From Muribaculaceae bacterium (GTDB taxonomy: Bacteria; Bacteroidota; Bacteroidia; Bacteroidales; Muribaculaceae), in NCBI GenBank assembly GCA_023664185.1, contig JAMPGA010000001.1, positions 746,262 to 810,261 of the forward strand: DNA of 64,000 nt. The letters run 5' to 3'. Of the stretch, positions 35,545 through 44,532 are shown in pieces. The first letter of the stretch is position 1. Each line of letters starts with the position of its first letter. The notes under the pieces were generated by a model, which was given only the letters and a program-made list of their open reading frames with translations, ran no database searches and had not been told where the DNA came from. A program made the translations under genes and the position numbers.

Positions 35545-37713
35545 TTATTTACCGCCTGGGGTATTGATCTGCTCGGGGGTCTTGTTTTCCTTGAGCAGGC
35601 CGCGGTTGCGCAGCAGGGCGTTGACTGAGGGCTTGTGTCCGCGGAACTTCACGAACAGCTCCATGGGGTCGTCGCTGCCGCCCATCTCCAGGATGTTTTC
35701 CTTGAAGGACTTAGCAGTTTCGGGGTCGAAGATACCCTTCTCAGAGAAGAGCTCAAAGCCGTCGGTGTCGAGCACCTCGGCCCAGAGATATGTGTAGTAG
35801 CCCGAGGCATAGCCGTCGCTGCCGAATATGTGCTTGAAGTAGGGTGAGCGGTAGCGGTAGGCCACCTGCGAGGGCATGTTGAGGCGAGCGGCAACCTGAG
35901 CCTCAAACTTGTCTACGTCGATCGAGTCGCCCTCGGCGGGGTTGAGTTCTCCCCATGCCAGGTCGAGCAGTGCAGCTCCGGCCAGCTCGGTGGTTATGAA
36001 GCCCTGGTTGTGAGTTGAGGCAGCCTGGAGCTTGCCCACGAGCTCGGCGGGTATGACCTCGCCGGTCTTGTAGTGGAAGGCATAGTCCTTGAGCAGCTCG
36101 GGCTCTAGAGCCCAATGCTCGGTGATTTGCGAGGGGAGTTCCACGAAGTCGCGGTCGACGTTTGTGCCGCTCTGCGAGCGGAGCTTGGCGCGCGAGAGCA
36201 TGCCGTGGAGGCCGTGGCCGAATTCATGAAACATGGTCTCGACCTCGTCGATGGTGAGGAGGGCGGGAGTGTCGGCGGTGGGGCGTGTGAAGTTGCCCAC
36301 GTTATAGATGATGGGACGACCTACGGAGCCGTCGGGGTCAACATACGAGCCCTTGAACTCGCTCATCCATGCACCCTGTCGCTTGGAGGCGCGGGGGAAG
36401 TAGTCGGTCATGAACACTGCTATGTGCTCGCCGGTGTTGGCGTCGGTCACGTCGTAGACGGTTACTTCGGGGTTATATTTGGGAGCATCGGGCATCTCGG
36501 TGAACTTCACGCCATAGAGCTTTTCGGCCAGGGTGAAGATGCCTTTGCGCACATTGTCGAGCGAGAAGTAGGCGCTCACCTCGTTTTCGTCGAGGTCAAA
36601 CTTTTTGGCGCGTACCTTTTCGGCATAATAGTAGTAGTCCCAGGGTTCGATGGTGAGGTTGTCGCCCTCGGCATCGGCATATGCCTGCATTTCGGCCACT
36701 TCCTCTTTCACCTTCTCGGTGGCAGGCTCCCAGATCTGCATCAGCAGATCTGTGGCAGCCTCGGGAGTCTTGGCCATGACATTGTCGGTCATATAGGAGG
36801 CATAATCCTTGAAGCCGAGCAGAGAGGCTTTTTTGGCGCGAGTGCGCACTATGTCGGCTATTACGGGACGGTTGTCGTAGGGAGCCTCAGAGGCCAGTTT
36901 GGCATAAGCCTCATACATGCGTTTGCGCAGGTTGCGGTCGGCGGCATATTTCAGCACAGGCAGACGGCTGGGAGCATGCAGGGTGAACACCCATTTGCCC
37001 TCTTTGCCGCGCTCCTTGGCCTCGGTGGCGGCGGTGGCCACGATGCCTGCGGGGATTCCGGCCAGCCCTGCCTCATTGTCAACCACGATCTCGCAGGCAT
37101 TGGTGGAGGCGAGCAGGTTTTTGTTGAAGGTGAGATAGAGATCGGTGAGGCGCTTGTTCACAGCCTTGAGCTCCTCTTTCTTCTCGGGTGAGAGGAGGGC
37201 GCCGTTGCGGGTGAAGTCTTTGTATGACTCCTCGATGGCACGGATCTGAGGCTTGTCGAGCCCCATGGCATGACGGTTATCATAGAGGGTTTTGACACGT
37301 TGGAAGAGCTTGTCGTTCATCGAAATTTCGTCGGAAGCCTCGGAGTATAGGGGATACATCACCTCTGATATTTCCTGCATCTCGGGGGTGTTGTCGGTCT
37401 CGTCGAGCGAGGCAAACACGAGCATCACCTTGTTCACCAGCTCGCCCGATTTCTCCATGGCCAGGATGGTATTGTCGAAGGTGGGGGCTTCGGGGTTCTC
37501 GGCTATGGTTTTGATTTCGGCACGCTGGATGTCGATGCCCTGGCGCATGGCGGGCAGATAGTCGGCATAGGTGATTTCGCTGAAGGGCGGAATCTCATAG
37601 GGTGTGGTGTAGGGGACGGTGAAGGGGTTGACCCTTTCGGTGGTCTGAGCGTTCATGGCCGCTGGGATTGTCATGGCCGCCGCAGCGACCGTGGCTGTGA
37701 TTAATGATTTCAT
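35545..37713 (-). CDS. dcp: M3 family metallopeptidase, peptidyl-dipeptidase Dcp type
   Basis: 722 residues. A signal peptide (MKSLITATVAAAAMTIPAAMNA) places it in the periplasm, unlike the cytoplasmic enterobacterial Dcp. The zinc site is HEFGHGLH with H496, E497 and H500, and the third ligand region is ELPSQITEHWALE. The N-terminal half is the helical M3 lid. It removes dipeptides from the C-termini of peptides. Last gene of the rhomboid-rhomboid-EEP-M3 run, 36 bp after the EEP gene. Confidence 0.94.
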   Translation of the reverse strand: MKSLITATVAAAAMTIPAAMNAQTTERVNPFTVPYTTPYEIPPFSEITYADYLPAMRQGIDIQRAEIKTIAENPEAPTFDNTILAMEKSGELVNKVMLVFASLDETDNTPEMQEISEVMYPLYSEASDEISMNDKLFQRVKTLYDNRHAMGLDKPQIRAIEESYKDFTRNGALLSPEKKEELKAVNKRLTDLYLTFNKNLLASTNACEIVVDNEAGLAGIPAGIVATAATEAKERGKEGKWVFTLHAPSRLPVLKYAADRNLRKRMYEAYAKLASEAPYDNRPVIADIVRTRAKKASLLGFKDYASYMTDNVMAKTPEAATDLLMQIWEPATEKVKEEVAEMQAYADAEGDNLTIEPWDYYYYAEKVRAKKFDLDENEVSAYFSLDNVRKGIFTLAEKLYGVKFTEMPDAPKYNPEVTVYDVTDANTGEHIAVFMTDYFPRASKRQGAWMSEFKGSYVDPDGSVGRPIIYNVGNFTRPTADTPALLTIDEVETMFHEFGHGLHGMLSRAKLRSQSGTNVDRDFVELPSQITEHWALEPELLKDYAFHYKTGEVIPAELVGKLQAASTHNQGFITTELAGAALLDLAWGELNPAEGDSIDVDKFEAQVAARLNMPSQVAYRYRSPYFKHIFGSDGYASGYYTYLWAEVLDTDGFELFSEKGIFDPETAKSFKENILEMGGSDDPMELFVKFRGHKPSVNALLRNRGLLKENKTPEQINTPGGK

Positions 37714-37749
37714 TTATAGTGGGTGTGTATATGTAGTAAAATGACTGTG

Positions 37750-38913
37750 TTATTCGTCGTCGTTGTCGTCGTCGCCGGTGATGATGAATGTGCCCACCAG
37801 CGGATAGTGGTCGCTCGAGGGTATCTTGGGGCGCTTTATGCCGACGGCTTTCAGTTCGCCCGAATAGAGCATCTGGTCTATGCGGAAGTAAAACTTGTTG
37901 CCGTGATACGTGATGGTGGGTCCGAAGGCGCAGTCGGCATAGGCGTCGTGCATGTCGCCATCCATGATGGTGCGCACGGCATAGCAGGCGGGGATATCGT
38001 TGAAGTCGCCGGCCACAATCCATGTCCCCCCGATGGAGTCCATGCAGTGTCTGATGTATTCAGCCTGAGCCTTGCGCGTCACAAACGCATTGGCCAGCTT
38101 GCTGACCAGGCGGTTTTTCACGGCATGCACCTCGCGGTCCAGTTTCTTGGAGCTGAGAGCCGGCTTTTTCAGCAGGCTTTCGTAGAGAGCTTTATCGCCC
38201 GGCTCAAGGCCTATGGAGCACAGGTGGCAGTTGGCCAGGTGGACTACACGGCCGTGCATGCTGATGCGGTAAAACGACACTACGCTTGAAAACTCGTAGG
38301 GCACCTGTATGCGATCGCACGTGAATGGGTATTTGGAAAGCACGGTAAACTGGTCCTGCACCCCCACGGCGCGGTGGGGATATCGTTTGGCCAGCTCGCG
38401 GAGCTGCTCCGAGGTGATGTGTTGCAGGGGCCATTCCTTAATCATCTCGGTTTCCTGCATGCTCACAATATCGGCATCCTCGTCGAGAATGAAGTCGATG
38501 GTGGCATTGCTTTTGAGCCCCTCCACCTCTCCGCGGAAGTCCATGAAGTGGAGAGTGTTGTAGGTCATGAATGTGAACGAGCGCTCCTTCTCGCTCTCCG
38601 ATAGTTTTCCGGCTGGAAGATTGACGGGTGCAAATGCCAGCACCGGTGGAGCTGACAGCAGCCATCCGGTCGTGATGGTCAGGGCAGCCTTGCGCCACAG
38701 CAGCAAGTCGATCACCAGAAGCACCGCACCCACTATCAACACTATCGGAAGAGCCATGGCGGCCAGCGAGGCCAGCACACACTCGGCCGGATCGATGGAG
38801 CCACCGTAGGCGGAAAACACCGTCGTCATGGCCACACCTACATTGAGCCCTGCCACAACAGCGCGCAGCAGAGCCAGCCAGGGTCGCGAGATGTATTTTT
38901 CGAGAAATGACAT
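37750..38913 (-). CDS. Membrane-anchored endonuclease/exonuclease/phosphatase (EEP) family protein
   Basis: 387 residues. Three N-terminal membrane segments (about 12-33, 44-70, 76-95) carry a C-terminal EEP domain with the expected active-site blocks: MTYNTLHFMDF, SMQETEMI, VAGDFNDIPA and SSDHYPLVG. The active site should face the periplasm or outside, so the substrate could be a nucleic acid, a lipid or a phosphoester. The tail is very acidic (GDDDNDDE). The start overlaps the rhomboid stop by one base (TAATG). Confidence 0.88.
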   Translation of the reverse strand: MSFLEKYISRPWLALLRAVVAGLNVGVAMTTVFSAYGGSIDPAECVLASLAAMALPIVLIVGAVLLVIDLLLWRKAALTITTGWLLSAPPVLAFAPVNLPAGKLSESEKERSFTFMTYNTLHFMDFRGEVEGLKSNATIDFILDEDADIVSMQETEMIKEWPLQHITSEQLRELAKRYPHRAVGVQDQFTVLSKYPFTCDRIQVPYEFSSVVSFYRISMHGRVVHLANCHLCSIGLEPGDKALYESLLKKPALSSKKLDREVHAVKNRLVSKLANAFVTRKAQAEYIRHCMDSIGGTWIVAGDFNDIPACYAVRTIMDGDMHDAYADCAFGPTITYHGNKFYFRIDQMLYSGELKAVGIKRPKIPSSDHYPLVGTFIITGDDDNDDE

Positions 38914-39752
38914 TATTTTATGTTTCTGCTAACGTCAAAGAGGCGTTTACGTTCCTGTGGAGTAAGGGCTGAGTAGCCTGATTGTCTTATCTTGTCGAGT
39001 ATGGAGTCGAGTTCGCGGCGGTTTTCGATATCGCTTTGAGCGGCAGCCGGAGTCGGGGCGGGGCGACGTCGGCGGTTGAGGTATGTGGTGACCGGGCGCG
39101 TTATATCTACTCCGCGCTTGAGGTTGAGAGCAAAGACCATTCCGGCTATTATGCCGCCCAGATGTGCCACCTCGCCGCCGGCATTAGTGCCACCCGTGCC
39201 GAGCAGTACCAGCAGTAGCGTTGCCACGGCTATCCATTTGAGCTTCACGTCGCCTATCAGCAGCAGGCGCAGGCGAAAGTCGGGCATCAGTATGGCTGTG
39301 GCCGTTACTATGGCCATCACCGAGGCCGAGGCGCCTATTAGCATCCCCGTGGATCCGGCGAAGAGGGGCAGCGTATTGTAGGCCACCAGGAAGAGCACAC
39401 CCCCGGCCAGGCCACCGTAGATGTAGAGCACAGCCAGTTGCGCCGGAGTGCAACGCAGCAGCATCACCTGGCCGAACCAGTAGAGCCACAGCATGTTGAA
39501 AATGATGTGGAGCACGTCATACTGGGCAAACATATAGGTGGCTACAGTCCAGGGGGCAAACACCAGCATGGAGAGGCGGCTGGGGAGCTCCACGACACTG
39601 AGCACCGTGTGGAGCGGATCGTTGACACCTGCCAGTAGGCACACTATCACCGCCAGGCGCAGCGCCACAAACACAGCCACGTTTATCCCTATCAGCCTTC
39701 CGGGGACGGTGGCTGTGTGCCACAGCTGCTTCACGCGCTCAATAACGCCCAT
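38913..39752 (-). CDS. Rhomboid family intramembrane protease (first of pair, downstream)
   Basis: 279 residues from the ATG at 39752; a GTG two codons upstream is an alternative. Six hydrophobic segments. The Ser motif is GASASVMAIV, i.e. GxSA in place of the usual GxSG, and the catalytic His is in EVAHLGGIIAGM. An N-terminal-side HIIFNMLWLYWFG loop and a C-terminal cytoplasmic tail rich in Arg, Pro and Ala complete the family picture. It overlaps the upstream rhomboid gene by 14 bp. Confidence 0.88.
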   Translation of the reverse strand: MGVIERVKQLWHTATVPGRLIGINVAVFVALRLAVIVCLLAGVNDPLHTVLSVVELPSRLSMLVFAPWTVATYMFAQYDVLHIIFNMLWLYWFGQVMLLRCTPAQLAVLYIYGGLAGGVLFLVAYNTLPLFAGSTGMLIGASASVMAIVTATAILMPDFRLRLLLIGDVKLKWIAVATLLLVLLGTGGTNAGGEVAHLGGIIAGMVFALNLKRGVDITRPVTTYLNRRRRPAPTPAAAQSDIENRRELDSILDKIRQSGYSALTPQERKRLFDVSRNIK

Positions 39753-40521
39753 AGCCACCCCCTCCGAAGGTACCGGTTTTCTTCCAGTAGAGCATGATGA
39801 GGAAACCGAATATCATGCCGCCGAGATGCGCGAAGTGGGCTATGCCGTCGGGGCGTCCGGCAGCCTCGCTCAGCCCTATGAGCACCTCGATGACACCCCA
39901 GCCTATCACCATATATTTAGCCTTGATGGGTATGGGGATAAAGAAAAGATAGAGAGGTGCGTTGGGAAAGAGCATGCCGAAAGCCAGCAGAATGCCGTAG
40001 ACGGCACCCGAGGCTCCGATGGTGACCAGAGCGTTGAGCATCTGGCTTATCATGGCCTCGCCGTGGGGAGTCTGCATGGTCTGGTGGAGCCACTGGCGCA
40101 TCTCGGGATAATCCACCCCGTTGGAGTTGGCCAGCAGGGGCACAAAGGTGTTCTCCCAAGTTAGAGCCCAGGTGATCTCCTGAACCAGCGCGGCGCCTAT
40201 GCCACACGAAATGTAGTAGAACAGGAATCTTGCGCTCCCCATAGTTCTCTCCAGCGTCATGCCAAACATCCACAGCGTGAACATATTGAAAAATATGTGG
40301 GCAAAGTTGCGCGTGTCGTGCATGAACATATAGGTGATGAGCTGTATAGGATTGAAGTCGGCCGCTTTGAAGTAGTGCAGTCCTCCCAGCTCCTCAAGAC
40401 CCATCCCCAGGCGTCCGGGCAGAACCATCATGGCCAGCCAGACTATCAGGTTTATTATGATTAGATTCTTGGTCACAGGTGGCATTTCGCCAAAAAATGA
40501 CCCTCTGGAGTTGAAATTCAT
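39739..40521 (-). CDS. Rhomboid family intramembrane protease (second of pair, upstream)
   Basis: 260 residues with six membrane segments. The canonical motif GASGAVYGILLAFG holds the catalytic Ser and AHFAHLGGMIFGF the His; HIFFNMFTLWMFG is the typical second-helix loop. It cleaves membrane proteins within the bilayer; substrates unknown. First gene of a four-gene unit; TATTTTTG (40551 to 40544, minus strand) may be the -7 box. Confidence 0.93.
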   Translation of the reverse strand: MNFNSRGSFFGEMPPVTKNLIIINLIVWLAMMVLPGRLGMGLEELGGLHYFKAADFNPIQLITYMFMHDTRNFAHIFFNMFTLWMFGMTLERTMGSARFLFYYISCGIGAALVQEITWALTWENTFVPLLANSNGVDYPEMRQWLHQTMQTPHGEAMISQMLNALVTIGASGAVYGILLAFGMLFPNAPLYLFFIPIPIKAKYMVIGWGVIEVLIGLSEAAGRPDGIAHFAHLGGMIFGFLIMLYWKKTGTFGGGGYGRY

Positions 40522-40669
40522 ATCGTCATTTGAAATTTAACTGCAAAAATACAAAATATTGGCGAGATACTCCCTATGACCGGTGATTTTTCTGCTCATA
40601 TCCCTGTGGTAAATAATGAGGAAAGAGGACAGATTTTCAGTTGTTTAATTATTTTTAACACTAAAACAT

Positions 40670-40700
40670 TTTGTCGTATCGCAAAAAGTGTCTACCTTTG
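40670..40700 (+). promoter_or_regulatory. Promoter of the initiator tRNA gene
   Basis: TTTG at 40670-40673, 19-nt spacer, TACCTTTG at 40693-40700. This is a full match to the Bacteroidota consensus, with the expected start about 12 nt before the mature tRNA. Confidence 0.75.
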
Positions 40701-40718
40701 CACCACTGAAAACGACAT

Positions 40719-40793
<75 letters not shown>

Positions 40794-40797
40794 AGAC

Positions 40798-40833
40798 AGA
40801 GTCAATCGCTAAGCGGTTGGCTCTTAGTTTTTT
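40798..40833 (+). terminator. Terminator of the initiator tRNA
   Basis: AGAGTCAATCG (40798-40808) pairs with CGGTTGGCTCT (40814-40824), including two G:U pairs, followed after TAG by TTTTTT. From there to 40897 there is only a CCCCCCTACAGGGG-type fragment of the dispersed repeats. Confidence 0.8.
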
Positions 40834-40897
40834 ATCATTACGCCCCCCTACAGGGGCATCTCTCATACGTTTCTGCGCTACCCCTCTCTCTCTTTTT

Positions 40898-43045
40898 CTA
40901 CTGGAATCTCTGGCGGATGCGGCGCATGAAGTTCATGAGGTGCATGTAGATGGGCGACGGGGGCACCACGAGGTCGGTGGCCATGATTTCGGCCATGGTC
41001 ATGGGCTGCTCTGTGCCGAACTGACCCGGATAGAGCACCAGGAGGTTGTGGTAGGGGAAATATTTCTGCAGGAAGTGGGGCACTTCGTCCATATCGGAGT
41101 CAAACGACACGGAGGCTCTTCGTGCGCTCACCACAATGAGCAGATCGTCCTGGCTCACCTCGCCGGTTCTCAGCACAAAGTCGTCGAAGCTCTCAATCTT
41201 CTCAAACGACATGCGTATGCCGATTTTGCTCTGTATCAATATGGTGCGTATCATTGGCATGGTGGCCTCCTCACACCAGAATGTGATGGGGCATCCGATG
41301 TGGCGGCACAGGTTGCCCACAGCCTGCACCCAGCGGCGAAATCCGGTTTCAAACTGGGCTTTCTTGGGCACGGCCACGAATATGCGGCTGATGGTTGAGA
41401 GGGGATTGAAGCAGCGTGTGATGCAGACCATGCGGTTGGTGCTCTGGAGCAGATGCTCTATCTTATTGCCAAGAAACGAGTCGATTATGGCTGTGCGCCG
41501 ATGCAGGCCGATTATCACCTCGGTGATGTCGCGTTCCTGCATGGTGTTGAGCACGCCGGTGATGAAATTGAGGTCGTAGCGCTCTATGGGAGTAAGCTCC
41601 ACCTCTACAGTGGCTGCCGAGCGCTCGGCCACATCGAGGGAGTTGCGTGAAATGGAGCGCGATGATGCCGAATTGTCGTTGCGCACGTGCAGGGCATAGA
41701 AGTCGCCCGGAATCGACGAGTCGGGAAACCTCATGGCCAGCGCCAGGTCGACGATGCCGGGCGCCGTAAGGGGGTTGGATATGGCTATAAGCGTGCGCGG
41801 ATGTGTGGTCGAATCATCTTTCTCGGCCTCTACCTCAGCCTGTTGCAGTAGCTGCAGCTTCAGCTTGGCGGCGGCCCTTGCAGTGCCCACCGACGAGACT
41901 GTGCAAGTCACCAGAATCATAAGAATGGTGCCGTTGAGTATTTCCACCCCGAAGAGTCCCATGCTATAGCCGATGGTGACCACAGCGAGGGCCACGGCCG
42001 TGTGGGCGTTGGAGAGCTGATACATCATGCGGCGGTCGGTGCCAGTGAGATGGAACACCTTCTGTGTCACCAGCGCCGCCAGCCACTTTGTGGTCATGGC
42101 CACGCCACACATCACACCGGCTATGTAGAGCGTCTGCCACCCTTTGGCCAGCACGCCCAGGTCGATGAGCATGCCCACACCTATCAGGAAGTAGGGGATA
42201 AACAGAGCGTTGCCCACAAACTCTATACGCCCCATCAGAGTGGAGCGTCCAGGTATGAACTTATTGAGCACAAGACCCGAGAGGAATGCGCCAAACACCC
42301 CCTCGACCCCTATCCACTGGGCCACGGCAGCCGCCAGGAACACCATCACCATGATGTAGACAAACTGCGAGATGCCGTCGTGATATTTCTTGAAAAACCA
42401 GCGTGTGAGCCTGGGGTAGAAATATACCAGCACCAGGCAGTAGAGAGCCAGATAGCCCAGCACAGGGAGCAGCGATCTCACCGACCCTTCCCTCACCACT
42501 CCGGTCACAGCGGCCAGCACCACCAGAGAGCCCAGCACGGTCACAATGGTTCCGGCTATGGCTATGATTACGGCCGGCGATTTGGTCACTCCGAAGCGCG
42601 CCACTATAGGGTAGGCCAGCAGGGTGTGGGCGGCAAACATCGACGCCAACAGAGTGGCCTCGAGCAGCCCCATTCTGAAAAAGCATATGGCCGCGCCAGC
42701 GCCTAAAACCAAAGGTATGAAAAACGTGAACCCACCAAACACCAGGCCCTTGCCCAGGTTCTTGCGCAGGTGATACATGTCTATCTCTATGCCCGCCAGA
42801 AACATCAGGTAGAGCAGGCCCACCTGGCCGAACACCTCGAAGCTCATATCCCTGTCGAGCAGACCGAAGCCGTGGGGACCCACAGCCACTCCGGCTATGA
42901 TCAGACCTATCACATGGGGTATCTTCAGGCGGTTGAGCAGGAGCGGTGTGACCAGCAATATAGCCATCACCGTCAGGAAGATAGGCACCGGCTGAGAGAT
43001 CACGGGCCTAACAGCCGTCAGAATAGTGAAACAGGGAAGAGTCAT
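40898..43045 (-). CDS. Cation:proton antiporter, CPA2 family
   Basis: 715 residues from the ATG at 43045; the longer frame begins with a TTG that would lie upstream of a possible -7 box (TAATTTTG, 43061 to 43054) and is less likely. About 12 membrane segments form a Na_H_Exchanger domain starting LLNRLKIPHVIGLIIAGVAVGP, with FLAGIEIDMYHLRKN and GVFGAFLSGLVLNKFIPG. The C-terminal third (from about residue 410) is cytoplasmic and contains UspA-like repeats (TLIAISNPLTAPGIVDLALA). It exchanges K+ or Na+ for protons. Confidence 0.92.
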   Translation of the reverse strand: MTLPCFTILTAVRPVISQPVPIFLTVMAILLVTPLLLNRLKIPHVIGLIIAGVAVGPHGFGLLDRDMSFEVFGQVGLLYLMFLAGIEIDMYHLRKNLGKGLVFGGFTFFIPLVLGAGAAICFFRMGLLEATLLASMFAAHTLLAYPIVARFGVTKSPAVIIAIAGTIVTVLGSLVVLAAVTGVVREGSVRSLLPVLGYLALYCLVLVYFYPRLTRWFFKKYHDGISQFVYIMVMVFLAAAVAQWIGVEGVFGAFLSGLVLNKFIPGRSTLMGRIEFVGNALFIPYFLIGVGMLIDLGVLAKGWQTLYIAGVMCGVAMTTKWLAALVTQKVFHLTGTDRRMMYQLSNAHTAVALAVVTIGYSMGLFGVEILNGTILMILVTCTVSSVGTARAAAKLKLQLLQQAEVEAEKDDSTTHPRTLIAISNPLTAPGIVDLALAMRFPDSSIPGDFYALHVRNDNSASSRSISRNSLDVAERSAATVEVELTPIERYDLNFITGVLNTMQERDITEVIIGLHRRTAIIDSFLGNKIEHLLQSTNRMVCITRCFNPLSTISRIFVAVPKKAQFETGFRRWVQAVGNLCRHIGCPITFWCEEATMPMIRTILIQSKIGIRMSFEKIESFDDFVLRTGEVSQDDLLIVVSARRASVSFDSDMDEVPHFLQKYFPYHNLLVLYPGQFGTEQPMTMAEIMATDLVVPPSPIYMHLMNFMRRIRQRFQ

Positions 43046-43146
43046 AGCAACCACAAAATTACAAAAAATCCCCAATATTTTGCCGGAAAATTCGTAACTT
43101 TGGGGCTAAATATACCCGATATTCATCAGAAAATCATCGCAACAAA

Positions 43147-44532
43147 GTGAAAATCAGAAATATATTGATACCCGGAGCTGCTGCTGTGCTGTGCTGCCTG
43201 TATGCCGTGGCTGCAGTGGACAATGTGGCCGAAGAGGTGGCATGGGTAGTGGGCGACACTCCGATATGGAAGTCGGAGATCGAGGATACCTATCAGTCGA
43301 TGCTCTACGAGAAGGTGCCCATTGACGGCGACCCCTATTGCGTGATACCCGAGCAGATAGCAGTGGAGAAGCTCTATCTCCATCAGGCCGACATAGACAC
43401 CCTCGAGGTGCCGGAGAGCATGGTGGTACAGCAGGTGGAGAGCCAGATCAACTTCCTCATCAACCAGCTGGGCTCGAAGGAGAAAGTTGAGCAGTATTTC
43501 AACAAGTCCATCCCCTCACTGCGTGTGCAGTATCACGACATGATAGCCAACCGCCAGAGAGTGCAGATGGTGCAGCACAAGCTCACGGAAAAGATCACCA
43601 CCACCCCCTCGGAGGTGCGCCGCTATTTCGACAAGCTCCCCGAGGACAGCATCCCCTATGTGCCCACCCAGGTTGAGGTGCAGATACTCACCATAGCTCC
43701 CGCCATCCCGCGCGAGGAGATCGAGAATGTCAAGTCGCGACTGCGCGATTATGCCGACCGTGTCAACCGCGGCGAGAGCGATTTCTACACCCTGGCGGTG
43801 CTCTATTCCGAAGATCCCGGCTCCGCCCAGCGTGGCGGTGAGCTCGGCTTCTCGGGGCGCGGCCAGCTCGTGCCCGAGTTTGCGTCCGTGGCCTTCAACC
43901 TCAACGACCCCAAGAAAGTGTCGAAGATAGTCGAGACCGAATATGGCTACCACATAATACAGCTTATCGAGAAGCGCGGCGACCGTGTCAACGTGCGCCA
44001 CATACTGCTGAAGCCCCGTGTGGCCGAGGCCGACCTGATCGATGCCATCAACCGCCTCGACACCGTGCGCCACGAGATGGTGGACAATCATAAATTCACC
44101 TTCGAGGAGGCCGTCGGAGTCCTTTCGGCCGACAAGACCACAAATAAGAACAAAGGTGTCATGGTGAACCAGGAGGACGGCACATCGCGCTTCAACATGT
44201 CGCAGCTGCCCCAGGAGGTGGCCAAGGTAGTCAACGATCTGCAGCCCGGCGAAGTCTCGCAGGCCTTTATCATGAAAGACCCCAAGACCACACAGGACAT
44301 TGTGGCGCTTGTGAAGCTCACCGAGCGCATCCCCGGCCATCGTGCCAACCTCTCCGACGACTATCAGCTGATAAAGCGCCTCTACGAGGCACACCGTCAG
44401 CAGGAAGTGCTCGACAAGTGGCTGGCCGAAAAAATCAAAGACACCTATACCCGTGTCGAGCCCGGTTGGCGCGACTGTGAGTTTAAACACGAAGGCTGGA
44501 TAAAGGGAGAGAACTCCGCAACCGTAAAATGA
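43147..44532 (+). CDS. SurA-like periplasmic peptidyl-prolyl isomerase
   Basis: 461 residues with a GTG start (43147) and an N-terminal signal peptide (ILIPGAAAVLCCLYAVAA). A SurA N-terminal chaperone region (about 30-170) is followed by two parvulin (PPIC) modules: the first with VQILTIAP, LAVLYSEDPGSAQRGGELGF and EYGYHIIQLIEKRGD, the second with VNVRHILLKP and later LQPGEVSQAF. It should assist outer-membrane protein folding. TAACTTTG at 43095-43102 is a likely -7 box. The stop overlaps the OstA-like start (ATGA). Confidence 0.92.
   Translation: MKIRNILIPGAAAVLCCLYAVAAVDNVAEEVAWVVGDTPIWKSEIEDTYQSMLYEKVPIDGDPYCVIPEQIAVEKLYLHQADIDTLEVPESMVVQQVESQINFLINQLGSKEKVEQYFNKSIPSLRVQYHDMIANRQRVQMVQHKLTEKITTTPSEVRRYFDKLPEDSIPYVPTQVEVQILTIAPAIPREEIENVKSRLRDYADRVNRGESDFYTLAVLYSEDPGSAQRGGELGFSGRGQLVPEFASVAFNLNDPKKVSKIVETEYGYHIIQLIEKRGDRVNVRHILLKPRVAEADLIDAINRLDTVRHEMVDNHKFTFEEAVGVLSADKTTNKNKGVMVNQEDGTSRFNMSQLPQEVAKVVNDLQPGEVSQAFIMKDPKTTQDIVALVKLTERIPGHRANLSDDYQLIKRLYEAHRQQEVLDKWLAEKIKDTYTRVEPGWRDCEFKHEGWIKGENSATVK

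Noticed and set aside
36115-37191. 358-codon open frame opposite the M3 peptidase gene
   Set aside because: Fully antisense to a peptidase with intact HEFGH motif; no recognisable domain and Val/Gly/His-biased.
43046-43075. Upstream TTG start for the CPA2 antiporter
   Set aside because: It would lie upstream of a possible -7 box and adds only ten residues not typical of the family; the ATG at 43045 fits better.
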